Source: Siniperca chuatsi
Taxonomy: Eukaryota > Chordata > Actinopteri > Centrarchiformes > Sinipercidae
Length of the DNA: 64,000 nucleotides
Assembly (NCBI RefSeq): GCF_020085105.1
Contig: NC_058048.1
Span: 1,034,596-1,098,595, forward strand
Reading direction: 5' to 3'
Within the stretch, counting starts at the first letter, position 1. The number at the start of each line of letters is the position of its first letter. The position numbers were made by a program, and so were the translations under genes. Positions 45,130-58,778 of the stretch are shown here, piece after piece. The notes below the pieces were generated by a model, which searched no databases, had not been told where the DNA came from, and worked only from the letters and a program-made list of their open reading frames with translations.

Positions 45130-46262
45130 TTTTCTGGGGTTTTTTTGTGTAGCATGAAGGGACTACAGCTTGCATTTCATTGTACAACCCTGTGTTGTAT
45201 AATCAGGACACAACAATGGGTCCAATTTGTTCCCCGTTAGTTTGTTCATAAGAAAATTAATAAATGAGATCTGTTTAAAAAGACAAAGAAATTCATCCTG
45301 CTACCTCAATTACTTCTTTTAACCCTTGTTTTTTGTTGACATTAGCTTCACTTCCTCATTGTTTGGAGTCCCACAGATTCCACTGCTACATGTGTTAAAA
45401 TAATAACAGTAATTGCAATATCTGAAAAACTATTTTTCTTTTTCCATTTTTTCTTTTTTTCTCCTTTAAATATATTTTTGGCCTTTCTTCTCACCTTTAT
45501 TAAAACCCAATATGTAGAAATGTATTGAAGTGATAACACTTCCCTTTACCACAACTGGACTTGAACATTTGATCAAGGTGACAAAATACAGAAATTATGA
45601 ACAATCAGTTATAAAACTCCAGTAACAGAAAGCCAAATAGACTTCTTCTGGATTTGGGAGGGGTAGTGCTGTGTGAAAAGCTCTGTCAACAACAATCACA
45701 GATATTTAGCATATAAAAACCCATTGTATTTAACCAGATTTACAAATGGAGACCCTAAACAGAAGTAATGCATGATTTTCTGTAGCAGACATATAATTTC
45801 AAAATGATTTACCAGAGTTTGGATGTCTGTTTGGTGGAGACACATTGTCTGTGCTGTGCACTAAAAAAAGTCCATCAGATACAGAGGAAGGTGCTCTGAG
45901 GACACCAGGTGGACAGACATGGCATTACAGGCTCCACAAAACAATACCCAACGTCCATAATAGACACACATATACAAGCTCTGTATACAAAGTAATTTAT
46001 TGCATACAATATTCTTTGCACTTGCACTTGAACAGCACAGTACCAACCATGTATATACATTTTTCAGTACCAATTTAGTAGATACTGTGTTGTATGTTTT
46101 AAATATTTTCAATAGATATTTTTTATACCACTCACCTGTAGCTATATAATTGCTATATGTTTGTCTGCTCTGTTGTCACTGTTACTGGATATTTGTAACT
46201 TACTCTACATTTGTTCTCTGCACTGTGTAACTATGAGCTACTGACAGCCAAAATTATACAAG
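45130..46262. other. No recognisable feature
   Basis: AT-rich sequence between the decayed LINE and the Tc1 element. I see no gene, RNA or repeat that I can support. Confidence 0.5.
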
Positions 46263-46265
46263 ATA

Positions 46266-47198
46266 CACTATATTGCCAAAAGTATTGGGACACCCCCCAA
46301 ATCATTGAATTCAGGTGTTCCAATCACTTCCATGGCCACAGGTGTATAAAATCAAGCACCTAGGCATGCAAACTACTTCTACAAACATTTGTGAAAGAAT
46401 GGGCCACTCTCAGGAGTTCAGTGAATTCAAGTGTGGTACTGTGATAGGTTGCCACCTGTGAAATAAGTCAATTTGTGAAATTTCCTCACTACTAAATTTT
46501 CTACAGTCAACTGTTAGTGGTATTATAACAAAGTGGAAGCAATTGGGAACAACAGCAACTCAGCCACGAAGCGGTAGGCCACGTAAAATCACAGAGCGGG
46601 GTCAGCGCATGCACAGAAGTCGCCAACTTTCTGCAGAGTCAATAGCTACAGACATCCAAATTTTTGTGGCCTTAAGATTAGTTCAAGAACTGTGTGTAAA
46701 GAGCTTCATGGAATTGGTTCCCATGGCCGAGTAGCTGCATCCAAGCCTTACATCATCATGTGCAATACAAAGCGTCGGATGCAGTGGTGTAAAGCACGCC
46801 ACCACTGGACTCTAGAGCAGTGGAGACATGTTCTCTGGAGTGACGAATCACTTTTCTGTCTGGCAATCCGATGGTGTGGAGGAACTTGACTGGCCTGCAG
46901 AGTCCTGACCTCAACCCGATAGAACACCTTTGGGATGAATTAGAGCGGAGACTGCGAGCCAGGCCATCTTGTCCAACATCAGTGCCTGACATCACAAACG
47001 CGCTTCTAGAAAAATGGTCAAAAATTCCCATAAACACACTCCTAAACCTTGCGGAAAGCCTTCCCAGAAGAGTTGAAGCTGTTATAGCTGCAAAGGTTGG
47101 GCCAACTCCATATTAAACCCTACGGATTAAGAATGGGATGTCATTAAACTTCTTGTGGATGTAAAGGCAGATGTCTCAAAACATTTGGCAATATAGTG
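46266..47198 (+). mobile_element. Tc1-like transposon, internally deleted
   Basis: Inverted ends cactatattgccaaaagtattgggac and its mirror ending ttggcaatatagtg are flanked by TA on both sides. The transposase is readable as fragments: GHSQEFSEFKCGTVIG, KWKQLGTTATQPRSGRPRKITE near 46535, CKARHHWTLEQWRHVLWSDES near 46790, then DLNPIEHLWDELERRLRARP near 46910 and VGPTPY at the end. The segment between VLWSDES and DLNPIEHLW lacks about 60 codons, which removes part of the catalytic core. Confidence 0.85.
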
Positions 47199-47899
47199 TA
47201 TTTCTTGTATGTGTCAATATACTTGGCCAGTAAAGTTGATTCTGGTAAGTGGTGAGGGCTGATAATGCATGTGATCTCTTCAAAAGGAGAGGAGGGGAGG
47301 ATTCAGTGGTGAGTGATTACGACATTGAAGCTGGTCCAGGGACTGAGACACAGAGAGTGGAGGAAGGAGACAAGGTGGCCTGACACATTGTCTTTATTAC
47401 CTTTTTGTATTGTTTTTTTTTTTTTGTTTCTTACTTTTTTTAACAGGCATTTATAGTGTCAAAGTGATTCAGTTAACTGAATTAACACATTGCTTACTGA
47501 CAAACGTGTACAGTAATTGGGCTCATGCTGGTCTGGTGTGAGCTGTAAATTTAAGCATTGGACACAAACTTCAGTTTTTTGATAACTTCCTCAGTGTAAA
47601 AGACAGAAGTCACTCCATTTAAATACATTTAATGACACTTTCATTTGGCTCACACTTCAGTTAGAGTAACCTTTATTAGTGAACATGGCAAAGTATTCAA
47701 ATTAACTATTGATATTGCCCTTTAAACCTGCTTTAAACCATGAGTTCAGCAGATTGTACGTAGTGTAAAGCTAGAATACAGGGACCTCTAATGGTAAGAA
47801 GGTGATTTCAATAGTAACTCAAATGCAGCTGTGCATCAAACCACAGCTTCTAAGAATACAATGATAAGCTAAAGAGACTGTCAACTGTTTCCAGAGCAC

Positions 47900-48235
47900 A
47901 CAGATTTGAACTCTAATCTTCAACTAGATGATGAGGTCAGGGCTCTGTACAGGCTCTGTCAATTTCTTCCACAGCACACTGGGAAAACCATTTCTTTATG
48001 GAACTGGTTTTGTGCATGGTGGCATTATCATGTTGGAACAGGAAAGGGTCTTTCTCAAGTTGGAAACACACTGTTGTCTAAAATATCATTGCATGCTAGA
48101 TCATTAAGATTTCCCTTCACTGAAACTAAGGGACCTCACCCAAACCAGAAAAAGCAGTCCTAGACCAAAAGGACAATTGCGTATGTGAATATTGAGGTTC
48201 ACATACTTTTGGCCATAAAGTGTATGAAATACACG
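47900..48235 (-). mobile_element. Tc1-like transposon fragment
   Basis: On the plus strand the words ttcttccacagcacactggg...aaaccatttctttatggaactgg...catggtggcattatcatgttggaacaggaaagg...cttcactgaaactaagggacct are the reverse of a Tc1-type transposase C-terminal half. The right end reads cacatacttttggccataaagtgta, a Tc1-type terminal repeat. Frameshifted; 5' part missing. 47201-47895 shows nothing further. Confidence 0.6.
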
Positions 48236-48239
48236 TGAA

Positions 48240-50625
48240 GTATGTCCGTAAGATGGATTCCTTTTCATTGTACAGCAGCAAATCTTTGCTCATTCAGATG
48301 TCAGTTAACCAATAAATGTCAAACAAAGACACTTCACACAGCCCATCACATTTTCAAGTTTAATAGTTAGAGAATAAAAAACACCGAAATGTTTTTATTG
48401 TCACATACAGACCATGATTTGGCACAAATCCCCCACAGTCCACTCCAATAAGCGAAGTCACAGAGGCACTTTTATCATGAGCAGGCCAACTGTGAGCCAG
48501 TGAGCCAGTGAAGACACTGAGGAGCCTGGAGATCAGAAGCACCCACACAGACCAGAGACTTCAGCAACCATCTCAGCCTCCCAGAAACCTCAACTAAAGC
48601 TAGGAAAAGCAACTAAAACCAGAAAGGAGTACATCACTCCTGATCTACGGGAGTGTCTCGAGTGCCGGTGGGTCAGTCCGGAGATTCAGCTGAGATGGAC
48701 AGCATTGACTTTCATCTGTGGGACTCAGCATGGACAGTCCACAATCATGTTTTATTGTTTTCTTTTATTTAGACAAACCCAAATAAAAGGCACATAAAAC
48801 ATTGCGCATATGTTCACATAATTATTCTCAATGGACATACATTTAAAAAAAATGTAGGAATGTTTTACCTTTCTGCTAATCAGAAAGCCTAGCCTTCGTA
48901 TATATACAAAAATTACCATTGTTAATGTTCTAATACAAAAAGATTTATAAAAGTTTTTTTCTTGCATGTGTCTGTCATAACTAACATGTCCTCTGAACTA
49001 AATGGTTTGTACAAAGATATACATTCATATGCCTTCACATCTGCCAAATTCATCATACAAACTTCACAGAAAATAAAAATTACCTTCCAAATCATTTTTT
49101 GGCCAAATAAATGGTTTGTTTTTCAGTTGGAGTCAAAAAAAAAACAAACAAAAAAACCCCACATGGTTAAATGTCACTGATACCTTTACATGACCTTGAA
49201 TAAAGATGTCAATTCACGTTTCAAGGTTGTTCCTGAAGTAGAATATGATAACTTCATAATCACAAGGTTTAAAAAAAATAAAAAAGCTAATTACAACATA
49301 GTTTGGTTGCCAGACCTGTGGGGGCTGATGAAGGCTTCCTTCACAAAACTATTCCATCCCACAGCACATCTAGAGGAGGAAGCATCAACGTGTGGAAGCC
49401 TCGCAAAGTATTTCAGGCACACTTGTTACAGCCACTGGAGGACAAATGACACCACGCACTTCCTTTCATCTTATTTTTTTTTTAGTGTTTTGTTTTCATA
49501 AAAAGTCACTAGCCGTCTAATAATGGTTGCTGAACTCAAACCTACACTGAACAAGCTCAGTCATCCACATGCAATATTGGGGTGGGGTGGGGAAGAGATG
49601 ATTAATCAATTTCCAAGATCATAATGCCATTCCATATTACTGCATTTCCCTTGGTGGACAGTGTTGGCATGCATACAATTAAATTTATGGGCCAAACATC
49701 TGTGTGGCCGGATGAACTGTAAAACAAACACCAATCAGTCTCATTCCACCAAATTGAAATGCCCCTCTAAGTACCACTCTTTGGTAGTGCGCACATCCTA
49801 CAGTTTGCTGCAAGTGCTTTAGAGTTCCTCCACTGAAAATAGGCCCTTAACTACAAAAGGGCTTCACATCTACAAACTAATTCACTTGTGGTTTCCCAAG
49901 AAACAAACAGCCAGCCTGGTGTAGGAACTGTTGAGGCTGAGATCACAGAAGAGACTTGTTAACATGTTTCCCCCTTCCCTGTTCATTCACTGTTTATCAG
50001 ATCGTGTAACGGCATCTGAAAACCCCTTTCTGATGTTGGAATCTGGGAGGCTGCTTCTGACAATTTGTATAACTTTCCAAAACAGACAGACAATCTGAGA
50101 ATCACATTCACTTTTCGTATTGATTGGCCAGGTGTGTGGAGACGTGAAGGTAGACAGGCTTTGAACTTCTCTCGCAAGCTCTCTTTTTTCATTCTTCACA
50201 CAACTACTTCTGTCACTTTTCATGTGAACAACCAAGTGTAACACCATGGATGTCTTCAAGGGGACTGTCTGAACATGTGAGCAGTTATTCCCATTAGTAC
50301 AATTCATGGCATCGAGACTACAAAGACAAGCAAAAAAACTATTTGAGAGAGATCAGGCTATGGGTTGAATATGGCCTTTTAGAACAGGTAGAAACACTTT
50401 TGTCTTTAGACATAGTCAGATGTCATGTCATAAAACCTTCTTTGTAAGAAGTACACTGACGCATTCACACTCAGACCCAAAAAACACCTTTAGCGTTCTA
50501 ATGATGAAACTGACCATGCAAACATCAGCACCCAAGGTTGAAAGTAGATGGTCCTTTCTTCTGATACTGCATTCAAGATCATCTCAAACTGCTGAATAGC
50601 AGTTGAGGACATAAGCACATAGGAG
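48240..50625 (-). other. Non-coding sequence downstream of vezf1
   Basis: No gene recognised. TTTATT motifs (AATAAA on the minus strand) occur near 48395, 48751 and 48763, so this may include the far end of a long vezf1 3' UTR or intergenic DNA. I cannot place the transcript end. Confidence 0.3.
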
Positions 50626-50629
50626 ATTG

Positions 50630-51080
50630 TGGCGGCCTGTTCACCATTTCACCTTAGAGATTCTCCGACCATTACTAGACCATTTTCTTGTTCAAAATAT
50701 CTGGTCCTCTGTGGGTTCAAGCGTGAATGGAAGACCATCATATGCTACAATGTTAAGGTCTGCTCTGGCATCAAGGTGTCCATCTTCAGGAGCCTATTTA
50801 TGTCAGCTGAATGCACAATGAATCCATGTACTTGTTTGTGCCATGCCCCAATAAGACCATTGTGGGGTACAACTGTAATCAGGATTTCTTAGACTTTCCA
50901 GCCCTGATCCAGAACCAGGATTCATTGGACCAGACAACTTTGTTCCAGTCGACAGGACTGGCAAAAATGCAACACATATTGTGTCCTGATATTCGTCTTA
51001 GTACGACAGCAATGTCAGGAATGGTGATTTGCAGTGGCCTGACCCAACAAATGTCTCCCAAATTCATGTAGCAAGTGCTG
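50630..51080 (-). mobile_element. Tc1/mariner-like transposase fragment
   Basis: The minus strand reads ITIPDIAVVLRRISGHNMC and DWNKVVWSNESWFWI, the W-x-x-VVWSNES block that precedes a catalytic Asp in Tc1-type transposases. Further reading is broken by stops. Ends not found. Confidence 0.5.
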
Positions 51081-51479
51081 CCTCATGTTTGAATGAGGAG
51101 TGTTGAATTCTGGCCCAGCCATTGTTCACCTCTGTGGTTGCAACCTCAAAAAGTTCAGTTGTTCCAGTCTTGATGACATCCATTCTTAGTAACGACTTCT
51201 CTTGGAAAGAAAGTATGAAAATTGAATTTTTGAATGCATTCATTTATGCAGCAACATGTATGCAAACACCCACATAGGAAGAGGTGTGGGGCTGTAACTT
51301 GTAGGGACAAGATCACAAATGTACTTGTCACTGGCTGTAAGTTCTCAACCCTTGTGTTGCTTAGCAACATGAATGCTACTCCCACCCTCTGCCATCTTGC
51401 TCTTTCAGGCACACCTGAGCTTTGAGCGGGAAAATAAAGCCTCCTTTGTGATCACAGCCTCAAAGATGAACTGCGAGGA

Positions 51480-54400
51480 ACCCCCCCCCCCATGCAAGTG
51501 AGATCCTTTAAAAAGGGTAAGGTTGGAGTCATTCTTCCTCTTTATAACAATTGATAATTTCCCTGAAGAAACTACAACTGAGTTTATCCTGCTGACAGGT
51601 ATGATCTGTGTAGCTACAGCCTGATTATGCTAACACTGCCATAGAACTCTACTTTTTTTCCCAAAAACCAAAAAAAAAAAAAAAAAAGAGCCATTCCACT
51701 GCACTGGGTTGCATGTACCTTCAATGTGAATATCATGAGCAGTTTTTATTCTGAAAGAATTCTGTGGCCTCATTTTTAGTCTCTGAAGAGTAGCACCATG
51801 TGGAGCGGATGACATGCACGGGCAAGAGGTTCTCTGTTTTCACTTTGCTCGTTTGACAATCTGAGGGGAATTAACTACATTCAGTGTTCATCTCAATGAA
51901 GCATCTCAACCAATTTTCAATGGAATTCTATGGTATCGGAGGTATAAGCTATATCAAACCATAGATACAAACATGATACTTAATAGGATTAATTGTTTTT
52001 TGGCCCTTTTTTGGGATTTGATGATGATAAAAGAAACTGACACCAGCCTTATTCTTTAATTAGTATCTGCTCATTTCTATGTCCTCTCCTGGATGGACGG
52101 CCACATCAGTGGTGATATAGTTCTTGCATTGCTAGTCTGTAAGTTCAGAGAGGTTCCCTCGCCCATAGCTAAAAAGGCAATAAAATAGTGTTTCATATTT
52201 ACAAAGAAATGGTCAGTGTGTAAATTGTTGAACATGGTTTTAAAAGACTATTCTCAGTAACCTTCCTGAGTTTGAACGACAGTGATGGGATCCTATACCT
52301 GCTAAAGTAAACAATCTAATCAACTGAACACACCACAAAAGGTAACTTTGGGACTGCTTTTGGAGCGCAGAGTCTAACGAGCCGCTGGGTGGCTCTCTTG
52401 ACCGCTACAGGTTAAACGTCCTCAGTAATCCAAATTTAAAATCATTTGACCTTTGATAATACTGCAATTTTAAAAAGCAAAACCTAGGGGACATGCTTTC
52501 AGTAAAATTTCCTCTTAGCTGTACCTTCAACTGTCATGTCCTGATATAAATACATACAAAAATTCCCAAATAAATGTCACAAATACACTTATGTAGAGTA
52601 TCCAGCAGAGACGAGTGACTGGTTTCCAGCAATTTTAAAATAAAAAATATGGTTGGGGGGGGGTTGGTGGAGTTGATGGTTGGTGGATCTAAACAGCCTC
52701 CGAACCGTCAGCAAAATCCACAATATCACTCACCCTGCCCTGAAATGGAAGCTTTGTTTTTTGTACTTAATGTTTAAAATAGATAAACTATCAAATACTG
52801 ATAAGTCCACTAAAAGAACAAAAGCAAAACAACATGAAACAAAACTTGCCTTAAGAGGAAGCATTTAACAACAACTCCGGCAATACACTTCCATTTAAGG
52901 AGTTGTTAAAACAATGCCTAAGGTATCACGTATCATCCATGTTTGAAGTCAGATGCCCAGTTGAGGAAATCATTTTCAACTGGTCACTTTTACAAGACCT
53001 GCGCTGTCCTTCAGTGGCTTATAATAGAAATTAAAGAATTCAGACAACAGGGCTATAAAAGGGTCTGCCTCTCCACAGCATATAATGTGTTTACTGCCAA
53101 CACTGCTGCAATGAGCCAGCTCACCCTCAACTATTTGTCATAGTAAAACAAACTACTCAAGTTTGAAAAAGGGGTAAGCAAGGGATAAACACAAACAAAA
53201 TATGGGTTAACATTTAGCAGCTGATATTGTATTAACTGCCCAATAATTTTAAACCATGTCAAAGTGGTAGAAAGTACTCTTTTGGTTTGAAAGTGTAATG
53301 AAACCTGTTCATGTGATGAACTGCCAGTAATGCAAGCAATGTAACATCAATATACACATTATCACATTAAAATGATGCAAAAAGTATAATTATTATTGCA
53401 ATAACATAACAGGTACTGGGAAAGATTCAACATTTCAACATAACAGGGTCAATACCAGTACATGTTGGCTTCTAATAAAAAAACTAGTAAGACTAATGAC
53501 CCACCACAGTTCCAGAGGTGGTAGTTCAAAGGGGTGATGAGGGGTGGGTGGGGAGAGGTGCTAATTTCATTACTCTGGGTTTCAAAAGGAAAATTTAGTC
53601 CCATGATGGTCTAAATGCTGTTTAAAGGTTTTCCTCTTATCTTTTAAAATATAGCATTCAGGGGGAAACAACGCTTAGAAAATCTTTGGCATAAAATGGT
53701 CATTATTTACACAGAATATCTACACAAAATATCACCCTTCAAACATCCACCCCTACCCGTGTCATAAGGTCACATCACGTTAGCATGTGAAAAAAGTTAT
53801 CTGAAGTGTTCTGCGGCCTGTGACATCATTCAGATAATTTGGGCAGTCAAGCGGTAACACACATGAGTTTATCTGAGTGAAAGTTCATTCTTGACCTTGG
53901 AGATAGTAGTTTGACAAAATCATTTGAACTTCAGTATCACTTGCTATCTTTTTCAGAACTTTCAACTGTATATCATGGTCTTAGATGGAGATTAGAGGCC
54001 AATCACATCTGGCACTAAAGACATCTTTGAACAGACAGATATTACAATCCCCCACCCCCGATATGATCACATGATTGGAGTTCCATACTTAGATCTCGCA
54101 ATGACAGTTCTATAACTGAGCAACCCTCATTCACTAATGAAGAATGTGAAATGTGGTTGATAGCTATGGGAAAATGTAACAAAGTTATGATTTTTTTTTT
54201 GTCAAACCAGTTTGTTTATATCTGAGACTGACTTGGCCTTCTAAAACCCTACTAGTATGTATGACAAAGACTTAACACAACATTTTAACTGTAACATCAT
54301 AGACTAGGTATGGGCAATATGATAACATATACTTCGAGACAATAACAATCTGTCAGAAATTTTGCCATACCATTTGCACTGAGGTATCTCTCCCTTTTGG

Positions 54401-55035
54401 TGTATTAGGCCAGTGTGGGCAATGTTGGAAATCCATGAGCAGGACTGCTTTACGTGATATTTGATTTACAGACTTTTTGCATCAATGTGATGAAGCACCT
54501 TGATTTGCCAGGTAATTAATTCACTAGGTTAGCCAAAAACTCCCATCTGGTATCAATAACACTGTTGTCTATTACATTTCTAGAAACATCCTATTTTACA
54601 ATATCTAAAATAAAAATAAAACACATACTATGATAGAGTTTATCCATATTGCCCATCCCTACAATAGACCATACATCTGGCAGATTATCCAGTGGAGGCA
54701 GCAAACTATCTCACATGCTATGTAGGCTAATACTCTGCAATGAATGACTAAATCAAACAATTAATTTTCTATCATGATTAAGGGTATTAGAGACATTTTT
54801 TCTTCTATAAATATAAACAAAATTCACAATTGACAAATTATGCCATAACAATGACTCCTGCAAGTAACAATCGGTTACTATCTATGTGGTTGTATTACAT
54901 TAGTTATCACCTTTTTAAGTTTAATACACTATCTCGCATGCCCCATTTACTGGGGCATTTTACTAAGATTTGACAGACTCGAACATTATTAGGCAGTTAA
55001 AACATTATCGGCTCTCACATGGGCTAAAGAAAGCT
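51480..55035 (-). other. vezf1: Probable vezf1 3' UTR and downstream sequence
   Basis: AT-rich non-coding sequence after the vezf1 stop. Apart from the short hAT-like element at 54305-54661 I see no gene or known repeat. VEZF1 mRNAs have long 3' UTRs, so much of this may be transcribed. Confidence 0.4.
54305..54661. mobile_element. Short hAT-like element
   Basis: Ends taggtatgggcaatatg and its mirror catattgcccatcccta. The 8-bp flanks tcatagac and caatagac agree in 6 of 8 positions, as expected for an old hAT target duplication. Non-coding, 357 bp. Confidence 0.6.
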
Positions 55036-55403
55036 CTACCAAGGAGGGGAGGAAGGCAGAACTTGGGATAGAAAAGGCATGCTCTCCATAGGCCTCATGG
55101 CAATGTTGAGTGGCCCAGTAATATTCATGGGCATGGGAGTGGTGATAGCCACTGGGTGGGCGATATTCATGTGTGCTGTTGTAGGGATGTTGACGGAGGC
55201 CAAGTTCACAGGGCCAGTTATGGTGACAGGGTGCTGTAGGCTGACCGGTGATGTGATGTTGACCGTGCTGGTGGCGATGTTCATCTGTGCAGCGATGGTG
55301 ACAGGATTGCTAGCATTGCCACTGCGGTTCACAGCTGAGGTGATGGCTGCCGAGTTGGTGACCGGCGTTGTAGTTGCCGAGTTGTTGTGCACGTTGTTGG
55401 CAT
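55036..55403 (-). CDS. vezf1: VEZF1, last coding exon
   Basis: VEZF1 is a nuclear C2H2 transcription factor of endothelial and blood-forming cells that binds G-rich DNA. This exon encodes its low-complexity C-terminus. It starts after acceptor ttataacacag at 55403 and begins DANNVHNNSATTTPVTN. It then carries a run of degenerate units of the form PV(T/N)IxxPxNI, for example SPVSLQHPVTITGPVNLAS and ITTPMPMNITGPLNIAMRP, and ends MESMPFLSQVLPSSPPW at a TAG (55036-55038). The end matches vertebrate VEZF1 (MRPVESMPFLPQALPTSPPW in human, from memory). Human VEZF1 has a glutamine tract between fingers and this domain that I do not see here; it may lie in an exon I missed or be absent. Confidence 0.92.
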
Positions 55404-55590
55404 CTGTGTTATAAAAGACATAAGAGTAAATTTAGGTCTCGTCAACCTTGTAGAAATATACTAGCCCTCCAAAACAGGGAAAGCCAACAGCCCTCTATGC
55501 TCCTTGGCTGTTTAGCTGGGTCACTGAAAATGTCAATACATCTATAAAACACATTATGTCAACTATGGTAATATTGTTGAAGAAACCTAC

Positions 55591-55656
55591 CTTTGTGAGA
55601 GTTGTCAATTAGGACTTGGAAGGAGTTATTTAAAATCTCTCCTACCGTCAACTCAC
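55591..55656 (-). CDS. vezf1: VEZF1, candidate 22-codon cassette exon
   Basis: Between acceptor ttacccctcag and donor gtaggttt lie exactly 66 bp with no stop, reading GELTVGEILNNSFQVLIDNS and then HK. It enters and leaves in the same phase. The exon before ends in G| and the exon after starts AT, so inclusion or skipping both keep the frame. The human protein as I recall it has no such peptide. The acceptor and donor are good, but whether it is used needs transcript data. Confidence 0.6.
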
Positions 55657-55779
55657 CTGAGGGGTAAATTCAAAAAGCAGGATCAATAGACTAACCAGCT
55701 AACTGTCCATTTGTTTTAATTAAAAACTTTCAATTAAAACAGTAACACATTATGAAGGATCTTAATCTCTGTGTATGCC

Positions 55780-56103
55780 TAAGGCTGGACGCACACTACA
55801 CTGCAGGACTGCCAATTTTACCATCCCAGATGAGTTCACGACCAGCACATCACAAGGTCATTATCAACTTGTCTTACCCATGCTGTGAGATGGTCGGCTC
55901 GCTGCTGGGTCATTTCTGACTCTATCTCAACTGGGACATCCCATTTTTTATCAAGTATATTTGCAATTATATTTGTTAGTTCTGAAGAGTAACTTGTTGA
56001 ACAAGCCGATTTATCAATCTGGTCAAAGTCAAGAAAGAAATCACCATTGGGTAATGCAAGATGCCCTCTGATGAAAGGTCAGGTAGTGTGCATCTAGCTT
56101 TAG
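55780..56103. mobile_element. Short hAT-like element
   Basis: Ends taaggctggacgcacactac and its mirror gtagtgtgcatctagctttag, differing by a few bases. Non-coding, about 324 bp. The flanks gtgtatgc and gtgttatg are similar but not a clean duplication. Confidence 0.5.
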
Positions 56104-57907
56104 TGTTATGGTCCAGTTTGTGGTTAATTTAAATGATCTACTGATCCTGCTTCATGAAATTTAACCTTACATTAGTAAAACTATTCATCTTCAAAACAGA
56201 AGAACCTATATTACACCAGTCCTCAGAGAAAATAAATGCTTCTGTACTTGATGTGCTGATGGTGCGTGAAGAAAAACTGGCCACTTATGTTTTGCAGATT
56301 TGTAGAGGTTATAAATGAGTGTTTAGGGGTTCTGCTACTATCTACTGGATTACCTTTTCGTGGCCCTGAGTGGTTCCACTGCCAGTCACTTATGCCTATT
56401 CAGAAATACAGACACATATTGGGTTACAAGAGCACAGGCCAGCAGTGCTATCATCTGGGATTTAGCTTCAACAGTTGGCATGGTCAAGTTGTGCGTACGT
56501 GGCGTGGGAATGGGGTGTTAAAACATTTTATGTTGGGCTTCACAGTTTCTAGTGGGGTCAGGAAAACGAAAACTATGATCCTTTTCTTTGATAGCTATCA
56601 CTGAAACCAAACATATTTAAAATCACTTTCAAAAGTATTTGGAACATATAAATGTTTCAATTTAGTAACGAATGTTTCACTAAACTGCAAGCAGTAGCAG
56701 CACTCATGAAGAAATTCTAACTGAGCATCATTTGAAGTGGGAAGTTGCTTTAGTAACTTCAAAAGGGATATTATACCACACAAAACATGGAATGTAGGCA
56801 CCAACATTAATTAGTTTACCTTAGCATTGTTTATGACATCTAATACACCTCCCCTTTAAGGGGTACTCCAGTGATTTAGTATTGCACTTGCACCATAAAG
56901 TTGGGGAATAGACAAAAGACAGATTTAAAAAAACAACAACAATTGTCACAACCTCAACCGCAGAGAACAAGATATCCTGACTTATACTCCAGTCAAGCTC
57001 CAAAATTGCAGGATCATACTATAATGCAACTTGATGACTTCTTGTTTTTTTTGGTCATCTTTGCCTGGTGAACACCCACACCTTTCAAAATCCATAACCC
57101 CAGTTTGTAACACAGGTTTCCTGTCATCGATTTGTAGTCCTGAAACCCATGGTGACTTGACAAAGCATCTCCAGAGCCACAGAGGACATTATACAACTGT
57201 TCTCACAGGCTCCACTCGAGTAACTACGCCCTAGTGTATTATGCTAGTTAGAGATTCGAAAGTAAGCATGGACAGCCAATTCCACCAGAGGAGCAAACAC
57301 AAGAGGAAACGCAAGAGGAAATTTAACGAATAACGAATGAAGAAATTCAAATATTTAACGAGACAAAGACAGCCAGATATCGTCAGACTAAACCAGGGCT
57401 TAAGTTTCATTATTGTGAGTTTGTTTTGAAGTGTAATGTGTGAACCAGTGGTCAAAAAACATTTCATTGCAAACTTTTTTAGTGATATGTTGTAATTTAA
57501 ACTGTTTGTGTTAAATGACTAATTGTAAGATGAGCTGTAGTCTCGTTGGGATTTTTCCATCGACAGGAGCCATGAACTGAGCTAATGTTGTGCATGCACT
57601 GATACCACTAGCAAAAAGAAACACAGGAACTAAAGAAAAAATACCTCTTTCTCTCTTTAGGTAGTTAGGTTAGGTAGTCTGTTATTTAATAAAATTTCCA
57701 TTCCTAATATGTGCTATATTTTCCACTCATAATTTAAAAGAATCAGAAATTAGCGACACACTAGCAACTCAAAGTTAAAGATAGAAAAAAACTGATTTAA
57801 AATGCTCACTAGCTGATAGCTTGCAGCATGGAGTATGTGTATCAGTTAAATAAGGCGGCGTTAAGGCAGCGTTCAGACAGCCTTGTATGAAAAAGCAGTG
57901 ATTATAA

Positions 57908-58614
57908 TAGGGCTGCCACTAACGACTATTTTTCTATCGATTAATCTATAAACTATTTTACCAATTCATTAACAATTAATTTTCCTCCAAAGAAAAAAAA
58001 ACAAAAAAACAAACAAACTGACCATTTAGTTTGAGTTCATTTTATTTTGACAACTTGTGTGTCATTGTGTAATGCAGCACAAAACAAAATGTAAACAAAG
58101 GTTTACATATTAAAGGGCAAAACTGTAGGTTTAAACTGGCAACTCCAACATGATAAAAAATAAAACACATAGGCACCGTCAATCAACATACAATAAGCCC
58201 AGATTCTAATCTAAACATTTTCTCAAAACAATTATTCAATGGAATTTCTAAGGTAACAGGCAGACGATGATGGCTTTACGAGTGTATTAAACAGCTACAA
58301 AATATAATATAGCTAAACAACACTATGGTTTCACTATGCTGCGGTGGCCAGTCTGGCGATCAGACCGGTCAAATGGCTCGGTAGGAGAAAGCCAGTGAAT
58401 CAGAGAAATAAAACGTTTACATAATTTTCTGACTGTTTCACAGCAGTTATGTTCTAAAGCACAAATAAACACGCGCGTACCGCAGTTGTCATGACGCAGT
58501 AATTAGTTAGTGATATTGAAGAAAAACAATGAAAAACCATGCGTAAAAATATTGACGTCGACGCATTTTCAGCATCGACATCATCGATTACATCAACAAC
58601 TCGCAGCAGCCCTA
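57908..58614. mobile_element. hAT-like non-autonomous element
   Basis: The left end tagggctgccactaacgactatttttctatcgattaatc and the right end cagcagcccta, with cgattaatc/catcgattac words, are typical of a widespread fish hAT-type repeat. About 0.7 kb, no transposase seen. Confidence 0.6.
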
Positions 58615-58778
58615 GTAATTGTAGTTATTATATTAAAAAAAACATTTTGTGAAGTTTCTTCTACAGATTTCGGTCATTTTATACTTACTGTCATCTTTGA
58701 TAGTCACATTTGTTCAACTGTGAGACATCCTGCCTCAGTAAATATCTGTCTCAGTTCTTTAATAAACACATTTAAAAA

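Noticed and set aside
55079..55414. Plus-strand ORF of 111 codons over the vezf1 last exon
   Set aside because: It is the antisense of the low-complexity VEZF1 tail; the minus-strand reading matches a known protein and has the splice acceptor.
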